From Cenarchaeum sp. (lineage in GTDB: Archaea; Thermoproteota; Nitrososphaeria; Nitrososphaerales; Nitrosopumilaceae), in the NCBI GenBank assembly GCA_007570915.1, contig RKSK01000074.1, positions 1-7,105 of the forward strand: a stretch of 7,105 bases of DNA. Direction: 5' to 3'. Positions 1 to 4,178 of the stretch are shown one piece after another. The notes beneath the pieces are model-generated. The model was not told the DNA's origin and ran no database searches. It worked only from the letters and a program-made list of their open reading frames with translations. Both the position numbers and the translations under genes were made by a program. Every line of letters begins with the position of its first letter. Position 1 is the stretch's first letter.

Positions 1-6
1 CGCCAG

Positions 7-58
7 GGCAGGCCGACACACGGAGCCGCCCCGAGGTGCGGCGGCGGCGGGATTACTC
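7..58. repeat. Direct repeat copy R1 (degenerate)
   Basis: This GC-rich segment aligns without gaps to 1069-1120 (offset 1062), with 44 of 52 positions identical by eye. The eight differences (positions 16, 20, 24, 34, 37, 53, 55, 57) are all transitions, and R1 always carries the A or T. It ends 20 bp beyond the DUF3800 stop codon. It may begin left of the window edge. Part of the match is low-complexity CGG repeats, but the shared non-repetitive sides make chance similarity unlikely. Confidence 0.65.
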
Positions 59-78
59 GATCCGCCGTACCGACCCTT

Positions 79-786
79 TTATCCTTCTCTGCCGTGATGG
101 CGCCAAGCCTTGCTTTCGACAAGCCCAAACAGCTCGTCAAACAGGGCGTCGCCCCCCGCGTGACGGTTAATGATATACGCAATCGCGTCGGCCACTTGTA
201 CCAGCGCGCTGGATCGAGAGTCCATGAACGCGATTTCTGTAACTTGTAGATTCCCCCCAAGTGGCGCAGGCTGCCTTGCCTTCCACCGCACCAGCGCCCT
301 TCTCATCGCCAAGCGGTTTCTTTCCACCACATTGTCCGAGACCATGCGCAGCGTTACTCCGTCCCCCCGCTCTGCTGCAAACCGCCCTAGCCTTTCTACA
401 AGAAGTGACGTCGCATGCTCGGCAATTTTGGCGTCTGTCACGCGTTTTCTTCGCATCCTTGCCCCGGTGACAATAATGTTAAACAAAACAACGTTACAGC
501 CACACACTATATCTATGATCTGCCGCATGACGCGCATATTTTGCTGCGTGCTCATGGATCCAAGTGGCGAGCCACCACGGCCATGGAACATGTCTCCTGC
601 GTGGAGCTCCCACTTTGCGGGATCGGCACCGGGAACGAGATCAAGCTTTAATCGTCGAATTTTTTCTTCAAGCTCTCCGAGCGCGTCTGTGCTTCCTGCA
701 ACGCACGCAAGCACAAAGCGGTTTGGGCCCTTTTCAGACTTGAGCCCGCTGCCTGACTCGTCGATATAGGCCACCCATTCTGTCAT
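79..786 (-). CDS. DUF3800 domain protein, probably horizontally acquired
   Basis: The 235-residue protein has the marks of the DUF3800 family: an N-terminal YIDESG motif (D9, E10), a W-E-L-H-A segment (E60, H62), an acidic residue after a beta strand (D151) and a C-terminal D-S-R-S-S-x-x-x-Q-x-A-D-A-I-A-Y block (D189, Q197, D200). The spaced acidic residues suggest a metal-dependent enzyme, possibly with an RNase H-like fold; that is inference, since the family has no established activity that I know of. DUF3800 genes are often found in phages and accessory regions. The length looks complete. The ATG at 786 is preceded by no TATA at -27 and only a weak GGGA, unlike the leaderless genes elsewhere here. 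Its codons use A/T third positions freely (TTA, AGA, AAT, GTT), in sharp contrast to the neighbours, which supports transfer from a lower-GC source. It appears to be transcribed alone. Confidence 0.85.
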   Translation of the reverse strand: MTEWVAYIDESGSGLKSEKGPNRFVLACVAGSTDALGELEEKIRRLKLDLVPGADPAKWELHAGDMFHGRGGSPLGSMSTQQNMRVMRQIIDIVCGCNVVLFNIIVTGARMRRKRVTDAKIAEHATSLLVERLGRFAAERGDGVTLRMVSDNVVERNRLAMRRALVRWKARQPAPLGGNLQVTEIAFMDSRSSALVQVADAIAYIINRHAGGDALFDELFGLVESKAWRHHGREG

Positions 787-882
787 TGCAGATCAGATTC
801 CCGCACCAGGCATGCGATCACGATCGCTTGTCGCTCCGCTGACAACGCGAGGCGGCAGCTTCCGTTGGTTTTGTAGTGATCC

Positions 883-899
883 TGTGAAAAACATTCACA
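883..899. promoter_or_regulatory. Inverted repeat TGTGAA-N5-TTCACA (operator-like)
   Basis: A perfect 6-bp inverted repeat with a 5-bp AAACA-type spacer lies about 100 bp upstream of the DUF3800 start. It resembles a dimeric-regulator operator in shape. It is close to, but one base wider than, the bacterial CRP half-site spacing, so no specific regulator is claimed. It sits beside the AT-rich palindrome at 910-925, the likely core promoter area for the minus-strand gene. Confidence 0.4.
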
Positions 900-909
900 A
901 AACAGATCG

Positions 910-925
910 TTTATGTAAACATAAA
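910..925 (-). promoter_or_regulatory. AT-rich 16-bp palindrome, possible promoter/operator of DUF3800 gene
   Basis: TTTATGT-AA-ACATAAA is a 7-bp perfect inverted repeat with a 2-bp spacer. It is the most TATA-like sequence upstream of the DUF3800 gene. If it acts as a TATA element for the minus strand, transcription would start near 885-892 and leave a leader of about 100 nt. That would be unlike the leaderless genes of the rest of the window. It could instead be an operator. Confidence 0.35.
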
Positions 926-960
926 GAAGGCAGCGGCGACATGGCGTACCGCCCAGGGCT

Positions 961-995
961 TGCCACGGCAGGCGCCTAGCGCCCCTGCCGCGGCA
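961..995. other. Strong imperfect hairpin
   Basis: The arms TGCCACGGCAGG (961-972) and CCTGCCGCGGCA (984-995) pair over 12 bp with a single mismatch, around an 11-nt loop that is itself partly self-complementary (CGCCTAGCGCC). It lies between the DUF3800 leader and the GC-rich host-like sequence. It might be a transcript hairpin, the end of a mobile segment or a recombination site. There is no long T-run on either side to make it a clear terminator; the A5 at 999-1003 reads as T5 on the minus strand, but lies before the hairpin there. Confidence 0.45.
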
Positions 996-1068
996 TGCAA
1001 AAAGCCGGGGCGTCTGGGGCTCCCGCCCGGCCGGGCCGCCCCATGTGCACATTACCCCCGCGCCCCAA

Positions 1069-1120
1069 GGCAGGCCGGCACGCGGGGCCGCCCCGGGGCG
1101 CGGCGGCGGCGGGACTGCCC
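1069..1120. repeat. Direct repeat copy R2
   Basis: This is the GC-rich partner of the segment at 7-58, at 85% identity by eye. It ends 19 bp beyond the ccdA stop codon, the same relative position R1 holds beyond the DUF3800 stop. It contains the perfect palindrome CGCCCCGGGGCG (1089-1100), which in R1 is reduced by transitions to a weaker, partly wobble-paired version. It may be a 3'-end element or the product of a duplication or insertion event. Confidence 0.65.
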
Positions 1121-1139
1121 GCCGCGCGGCTCCCCGGCG

Positions 1140-2126
1140 CTACGGCCCGCCGCGCCGGCGCGCGCGCAGGGCCGCCCACGCGCAGGCCGGCGCGACGAGC
1201 AGGGCCACGAGGACCGGCGGGGCCGCCCACGCAGGCAGCAGCGGGGCCTCGGCGTGGCCGTGCGCGCGCATCGTGAGCTCGGGCGGCATCCCGAGCCCGT
1301 CTATCACGGCGTTCCAGCCGCCGTGCACTATGGTCTGCTCGTACCACGCGTGGCCAGAGGGGAGCGCGTTGACCAGCAGGAACGCGCCGAGGATAACGAG
1401 CGTCGCGCCCGTGAGGCGCTCAAGGCGCAGGCGGGCCCCGACGAGGCGGCGCGTCGCGTCGACGCCGAGCATCGCCAGCACCGAGACGAGCACGAGCGGG
1501 ACGGCGCGCCCTATGCCGTGGACTGCCCCCAGCGACGCGCCGAGCTCGACGCTGCCCACCGTGGCGACGTGCGCGAGCAGCCAGTAGAACATCGGGTTGG
1601 GGCACCCGACGCCGGCGTTGCCGAGCAGTATCCCCATGAGAAACGAGCGCGCAAGGTCGCCCCTGCCCTGCATGAACCGCGGCACCCCCGAGTACGTCGG
1701 CAGGCGGAGCGTGATGATCCCTAGCTGCGAGAGGCCAAACGCGTACGCTATCGCGCCGGCGAGCCCAAACATGGCCGACGTCGCCGCGTCAAGCGAGGCG
1801 GCCTGCCCTATCGCGGCTACGGCCGACGTGTACGCAGTTATCGTGATCACGAGGCCCGCGCCAAAGAGGCCCGCCATGGCCAGGCCCCTGTGGTGCCCGC
1901 GGCCCATGCTCATGGGCACGATGACAAAGACGAGCGGCATCGTGCACGGGAGCACTATCATCGAGAGGCCCGCGGCGTACGCTATCGCCGTCCACGCGCC
2001 GTGGCCCGCGCCGGCCTCGCCGACGCCCGTCCAGGCGACGCCGCCGACGAGGGCCATCGAGGCCATCGCAAAGCCGGCCATGGCGACCGCGGCCCTCCCG
2101 CGCTGCGCGCGCGCCTCCTGCCCCAT
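1140..2126 (-). CDS. CcdA/DsbD-like thiol-disulfide transmembrane protein
   Basis: This 328-residue polytopic membrane protein has about eight hydrophobic segments (roughly 13-35, 45-70, 83-108, 114-140, 160-190, 200-222, 237-255, 300-320). Two membrane cysteines in conserved-looking settings, L-P-C61-T-M-P and G-V-G-C175-P-N-P, match the redox pair of the CcdA/DsbD transmembrane family. That family passes electrons from cytoplasmic thioredoxin to proteins outside the membrane, for c-type cytochrome maturation or thiol repair. An extra hydrophobic helix precedes the core. A His-containing loop (H259, H268, H289, H291) lies before the last helix. From memory, both the GCPNP motif and the WYEQTxVH loop occur in thaumarchaeal homologues. 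The ATG at 2126 is chosen because a TATA element at 2152-2158 lies about 29 bp before it, fitting a leaderless mRNA. It is divergent from the wHTH operon. I give no gene symbol because orthology to bacterial ccdA is not certain. Confidence 0.82.
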   Translation of the reverse strand: MGQEARAQRGRAAVAMAGFAMASMALVGGVAWTGVGEAGAGHGAWTAIAYAAGLSMIVLPCTMPLVFVIVPMSMGRGHHRGLAMAGLFGAGLVITITAYTSAVAAIGQAASLDAATSAMFGLAGAIAYAFGLSQLGIITLRLPTYSGVPRFMQGRGDLARSFLMGILLGNAGVGCPNPMFYWLLAHVATVGSVELGASLGAVHGIGRAVPLVLVSVLAMLGVDATRRLVGARLRLERLTGATLVILGAFLLVNALPSGHAWYEQTIVHGGWNAVIDGLGMPPELTMRAHGHAEAPLLPAWAAPPVLVALLVAPACAWAALRARRRGGP

Positions 2127-2150
2127 GCCCCCGCGCGGCGCGGCGCCACG

Positions 2151-2160
2151 CTATAATACC
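2151..2160. promoter_or_regulatory. Shared TATA element of divergent ccdA-like and wHTH genes
   Basis: CTATAATACC is the only AT-rich stretch in the 62 bp between the two divergent start codons. It reads TATAATA on plus and TATTATA on minus, so it is TATA-like both ways. It is about 29 bp from the ccdA-like ATG (2126) and about 34 bp from the wHTH TTG (2189). One TBP site may therefore serve both directions, with polarity set by flanking TFB-recognition bases. Confidence 0.6.
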
Positions 2161-2188
2161 TAGCTCGGCGCGCGCGCGGGCGCGAGCG

Positions 2189-2491
2189 TTGGCCGGCGAC
2201 CCACAGACTAGGAGGCTCCTCCGGATGCTCTTTTCGGGCACGCGCGGCGGGCCCATGAGGGCCAGGATCGTCATGCTCCTGCGCGCGCGGCCCATGAACA
2301 CAAACCGGCTCGCCGCGGCCCTCGGCGTCGACTACAAGGCCGCACAGCACCACCTCAGGGTCCTCGCCCGCGAGGGCATGGTCTCCGCCCCCGGCGGGCG
2401 CTATGCCGTCGAGTACTCGCTGACGGGCCTCCTCGAGGCCAACATGGCGACGTTTGACGAGGTGGCCGCCAAACTGGAAAAAGGCAAATAA
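2189..2491 (+). CDS. ArsR-like winged-helix DNA-binding protein
   Basis: A 100-residue protein with a winged helix-turn-helix covering roughly residues 20-75. The segment T-N-R-L-A-A-A-L-G-V-D-Y-K-A-A-Q-H-H-L-R is the helix-turn-recognition-helix, followed by V-L-A-R-E-G-M-V and a short wing (P-G-G-R-Y-A-V-E-Y). The N-terminal F-S-G-T-R-G-G followed by R-x-R-I-V is a hallmark I recall from thaumarchaeal and euryarchaeal small HTH proteins that bind target DNA as dimers. No metal-binding cysteines are present, so it is not a classical metal sensor. The start is TTG at 2189, which keeps the N-terminal helix before the GTRGG motif and sits a few nt downstream of the expected TSS; ATG at 2225 is the alternative but would remove that helix. 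It is followed at 25 nt by a three-TM protein, a frequent archaeal pairing. It may regulate itself and the divergent ccdA-like gene. Confidence 0.8.
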   Translation: MAGDPQTRRLLRMLFSGTRGGPMRARIVMLLRARPMNTNRLAAALGVDYKAAQHHLRVLAREGMVSAPGGRYAVEYSLTGLLEANMATFDEVAAKLEKGK

Positions 2492-2516
2492 GGCGCGGCG
2501 CACGGCGGCGGCCCGC

Positions 2517-2801
2517 ATGGAGGCCACGGCGGCGGCCCTCTCGGCCGTCTCGATCGCAAACATGGGCATACTCTCCGTGCTCGTCGCCGCGTACGTGAAG
2601 ATGAGGGCCGCCACGGGGGCGCGCCTCCCGCTCGGCATGGCGGTCGCCTGCTCGCTCCTCCTCCTCCACAACGCCATAGGCGCGCTGGCCTACTTTTCGA
2701 TGGAGGAGCTCTTCTCGCACGCCGTTTTTCCGTACATGCTCGGCGTCGGCGTCGCCGAGCTCGCCGGCCTGGCGATCCTGCTTCGCCTGGCCCTCGAGTG
2801 A
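2517..2801 (+). CDS. Small three-TM membrane protein, partner of the wHTH regulator
   Basis: A 94-residue protein made almost entirely of three hydrophobic helices (about 6-27, 37-60 and 68-92). Short charged turns separate them (Y-V-K-M-R near 26-30; S-M-E-E-L near 61-65). There is no signal peptide, cysteine pair or catalytic motif. The ATG at 2517 follows the wHTH stop by 25 nt with no own TATA, so the two genes probably share one transcript. Small multi-TM proteins next to GTRGG-type wHTH genes are common in archaea, and I recall such a pair in thaumarchaea, but I do not know a proven function. A membrane anchor or signal-sensing partner for the regulator is an inference. An in-frame TTG at 2454 would overlap the wHTH gene and add only hydrophilic residues, so it is not preferred. 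Confidence 0.72.
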   Translation: MEATAAALSAVSIANMGILSVLVAAYVKMRAATGARLPLGMAVACSLLLLHNAIGALAYFSMEELFSHAVFPYMLGVGVAELAGLAILLRLALE

Positions 2802-2815
2802 GCGCGGCGGTCAGG

Positions 2816-2823
2816 CTTATATC
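2816..2823 (+). promoter_or_regulatory. TATA box of RNase HI-like gene
   Basis: CTTATATC lies in the 47-bp gap after the three-TM gene, with its centre 29 bp before the ATG at 2849. This fits a leaderless transcript and decides the start. The same TTATATC core precedes the zinc-ribbon-like gene. Confidence 0.7.
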
Positions 2824-2848
2824 GTGGCGCGCCGGCGGGCCGGCGCAG

Positions 2849-3214
2849 ATGGGCCTGACGGTCTACATTGACGGCGGCGCAGGCGACGACCCAAAGTACG
2901 GCTTTTTTGTCAAGGAGTCGGGCAGGTCGCGGTTCGAGCGCGCGCGCGGCCTGACAAACATGGAGGCCGAGTACCACGCGCTGAGGCTCGCCCTCGAGTG
3001 GCTGCGCTCGGAGGGCGCGCAGGGCGAGGATATCGTGGTGTACAGCGACTCTAAAACGATGGTCTCGCAGGTAAACCACGAGTACGGGATCAACAGCGAC
3101 TCGCTGCGCGGCCTGGCCATGGACGTGTGGCCGATCATCGGCGAGTTCCCCTCGCTGAGCCTGCGCTGGATACGCCGGCGCGACAACCCCGCAGGAAAGA
3201 TGCTCGGGAGCTAG
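2849..3214 (+). CDS. RNase HI-like protein with altered last active-site position
   Basis: A 121-residue protein with the RNase H fold signature. Strand 1 is V-Y-I-D-G-G (D8), helix A carries T-N-M-E-A-E-Y-H-A-L (E41), and strand 4 gives V-Y-S-D-S-K-T (D67). These are the first three residues of the DEDD metal site that cleaves RNA in RNA-DNA hybrids. The fourth Asp usually lies in an N-x-x-A-D-x-L motif near the C terminus. Here the matching block reads N113-P-A-G-K-M-L, with Lys at the expected position. The protein also ends right after it and lacks the basic protrusion of bacterial RNase HI, as archaeal HI types often do. It may keep activity with three carboxylates, use D112 instead, or act as a binding protein. 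The ATG at 2849 is set by the TATA at 2816-2823; an upstream frame to 2798 would begin before the promoter. High G/C third positions match the host. Confidence 0.82.
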   Translation: MGLTVYIDGGAGDDPKYGFFVKESGRSRFERARGLTNMEAEYHALRLALEWLRSEGAQGEDIVVYSDSKTMVSQVNHEYGINSDSLRGLAMDVWPIIGEFPSLSLRWIRRRDNPAGKMLGS

Positions 3215-3341
3215 GGGGCCGCAAAGGCGGCGTGCCCGGGCCCGCCCCTAGTGACCCCTCGCCGTGGTTGGCTGTGCGGTCGGCCGGGGCCAGGAGGGGC
3301 CGCAACGGCTAAACGGGCCCGGCGCGCGGCCGTGGCCCAAG
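3215..3341. other. Intergenic region
   Basis: A GC-rich gap with no convincing gene. A weak TATA-like CTAAAC (3309-3314) lies about 30 bp before the ATG of the small ORF at 3342. No T-rich terminator is visible after the RNase HI-like gene. Confidence 0.45.
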
Positions 3342-3602
3342 ATGCCGGGGGGCGAGATCAGTGGGGCAGATCCGATCGCAGGCGGGCACGGCGGGGGCGC
3401 GGCCTGCAGAGGCCAGGAGGAGGAGCTGTACAGGCTAGCCGGGGAGATCGTCTGCGTCGAGCAGGGAGTCGCAAACAGGGTGGAGATGTGCGTGGCCCAC
3501 ATGAGGAACGAGGTGCGCAGGGACGGCAGCGCGGGAATGCCGGGCGACAGCGCGCGGGAAGCGCCGAAGGCCGAGGCGGCCGCCCTAGGGCGCCCTAATT
3601 GA
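3342..3602 (+). CDS. Small hypothetical protein, unrecognised
   Basis: A possible 86-residue protein. A Gly-rich N terminus (1-25) leads into an amphipathic, charged helical stretch (about 25-62: Q-E-E-E-L-Y-R-L-A-G-E-I, then N-R-V-E-M-C-V-A-H-M-R-N-E-V) and an Ala/Pro-rich tail. Codon choice in the middle is strongly G/C at third positions, as in true genes here, which is the main reason to accept it. The ATG at 3342 lies 30 bp after a weak CTAAAC element. An upstream in-frame start at 3264 would add low-complexity residues and is not favoured. Its stop codon lies inside the first unit of the tandem repeat, so the present C terminus may have been set by the repeat. I recognise no family. With three Cys (22, 38, 50) it has no clear metal site. 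Confidence 0.45.
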   Translation: MPGGEISGADPIAGGHGGGAACRGQEEELYRLAGEIVCVEQGVANRVEMCVAHMRNEVRRDGSAGMPGDSAREAPKAEAAALGRPN

Positions 3603-3650
3603 TCTGTTTGGGTCCGGGGCGGGCGCCGGGGCCTGCTTTTGGGAAGTGTG
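3595..3650. repeat. Tandem repeat, unit 1 (56 bp)
   Basis: This unit begins with CTAATTGATCTGTTTGG and ends with TTTGGGAAGTGTG. Both ends recur exactly in unit 2, which follows directly. The centre is GC-rich and differs between units. Its first bases contain the stop codon of the preceding ORF. Confidence 0.85.
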
Positions 3651-3705
3651 CTAATTGATCTGTTTGGCCTGGATCAGGCGCGCGGGCCTACATTTGGGAA
3701 GTGTG
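3651..3705. repeat. Tandem repeat, unit 2 (55 bp)
   Basis: The first 17 bp and last 13 bp are identical to unit 1. The centre has diverged but contains a small perfect hairpin, GCCTG-GAT-CAGGC (3667-3679). The relatively AT-rich ends stand out in GC-rich surroundings. Two units are too few, and too contiguous, for a CRISPR array. Confidence 0.85.
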
Positions 3706-3853
3706 GGTATGGCTTCAGAGGCGTCTAGCTCTAGCGTTGCGGTGTCCTTAACGTTTGGCGTGCCAGCCCGCACGCTCCAAGGACGCAGGGCACGCGCGGC
3801 GCGTCCCGGGCCCGGCAAATCGTTATATCCCGCCGCGCGCGGGCGCGCCGCCG
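3706..3853. other. Intergenic region with hairpin and promoter
   Basis: There is no convincing gene here. A hairpin with arms GCGTGC (3758-3763) and GCACGC (3770-3775), extended by TTGG/CCAA with a bulge, lies about 50 bp before the TATA box of the next gene. An open frame starting at ATG 3709 reads through low-complexity Arg/Ala sequence and is judged spurious. Confidence 0.45.
3823..3828 (+). promoter_or_regulatory. TATA box of zinc-ribbon-like gene
   Basis: TTATAT in the context CGTTATATCC lies 28 bp (centre) before the ATG at 3854. This predicts a leaderless mRNA and supports a very small gene. Confidence 0.65.
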
Positions 3854-4018
3854 ATGGCCTGCTTTTGCGGGTGCGCCGAGCACGTGAGGGACCCCAATGG
3901 CTTTAGGATCGGCTGCGTGTCGTGTGGCCACGGCCCGCAGAACCACGAGGACGGCTTTCGCGAGGCCTCGAGGTCCAACGAGTCCGGCAGCCAAAAGCGC
4001 GACACGGACTTTGGCTAG
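3854..4018 (+). CDS. Tiny Cys-rich (zinc-ribbon-like) protein
   Basis: A 54-residue protein with two cysteine clusters: C3-x-C5-x-C7 near the N terminus with H10 close by, and C21-x-x-C24-G-H26 after a short hairpin-like linker. The spacing fits a small zinc ribbon or zinc knuckle. The remaining 25 residues are polar, with no predicted structure. Such mini zinc proteins occur in thaumarchaea but I do not recognise a named family. The start is fixed by the TATA box 28 bp upstream; an open frame reaching back to 3755 would precede the promoter. The function is unknown: nucleic-acid or protein binding is the usual role of such folds, and that is only an inference. Confidence 0.7.
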   Translation: MACFCGCAEHVRDPNGFRIGCVSCGHGPQNHEDGFREASRSNESGSQKRDTDFG

Positions 4019-4041
4019 GGGCCGGCAGGGGGCTCGGGGGA

Positions 4042-4099
4042 CGGGCTCAGAACTCAAGATCCAGCTCACCGCTCGCCAGGATGCGCTCATCACGGCCCG
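4042..4099 (-). ncRNA. Candidate C/D-box guide sRNA
   Basis: On the minus strand, a 5-bp terminal stem (CGGGC at 4099-4095 with GCCCG at 4046-4042) encloses a perfect C box GTGATGA (4093-4087) and a D box CTGA (4050-4047), 36 nt apart. The 58-nt total is typical of archaeal C/D sRNAs, which guide 2'-O-methylation of rRNA or tRNA. An internal C'-like GTGAGCT lies 12 nt before the D box; the D' box is degenerate. The sequence just before the D box (GATCTTGAGTT) would be the guide. TATA-like AT-rich sequence on the minus strand lies at 4138-4155. No target was identified, so this rests on box and stem geometry. Confidence 0.4.
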
Positions 4100-4145
4100 C
4101 GGGCGCGCCCGAGGGCGCCGCGCGGGCGCGGGCCCCTGAAAAACC

Positions 4146-4155
4146 TTGATAAACC
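4146..4155 (+). promoter_or_regulatory. TATA-like promoter of the pre-pelota gene
   Basis: TTGATAAACC is centred 28 bp before the ATG at 4179, which favours that start over the in-frame upstream ATG (4158) or TTG (4146). It probably drives both the unknown gene and pelA. The adjacent A-rich stretch may also serve the minus-strand RNA candidate. Confidence 0.55.
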
Positions 4156-4178
4156 TCATGGCCCGCCGCGCGCGCGCG

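Larger units (their letters stand above)
787..1139. other. Palindrome-rich intergenic region upstream of DUF3800 gene
   Basis: This stretch of about 350 bp has no convincing gene. The part next to the DUF3800 gene (787-930) is relatively AT-rich; the part next to ccdA is very GC-rich. It holds inverted repeats at 814-827, 883-899, 910-925, 961-995, 1025-1036, 1043-1052 and 1089-1100, plus repeat R2. A minus-strand open frame runs through it and ends in an ATGA overlap with the DUF3800 start, but it has no good start codon or recognisable protein content. Confidence 0.6.

Noticed and set aside
170..769. 199-residue plus-strand open frame antisense to the DUF3800 gene
   Set aside because: Low-complexity Ser/Arg/Pro content, no motif, and fully covered by the well-supported DUF3800 gene.
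883..899. Assignment of the TGTGA/TCACA palindrome as a CRP site
   Set aside because: The spacer is one base too long for the CRP consensus and the host is archaeal; it is only called operator-like.
783..1052. Minus-strand open frame overlapping the DUF3800 start by ATGA, possibly an antitoxin-like partner
   Set aside because: It has no credible start codon near the AT-rich part, runs into GC-rich palindromic sequence, and shows no recognisable domain. The overlap may be chance.
960..2163. Long plus-strand open frames opposite the ccdA-like gene
   Set aside because: They are Arg/Ala/Pro-rich by-products of high GC; the minus strand encodes a clear membrane protein.
3595..3705. CRISPR array
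   Set aside because: Only two adjacent units, conserved ends rather than a uniform repeat with distinct spacers, and no cas genes nearby.
3655..3906. 83-residue open frame starting in the second tandem repeat unit
   Set aside because: It begins upstream of, and overlaps, a clear promoter and the zinc-ribbon-like gene, and its sequence is low-complexity.
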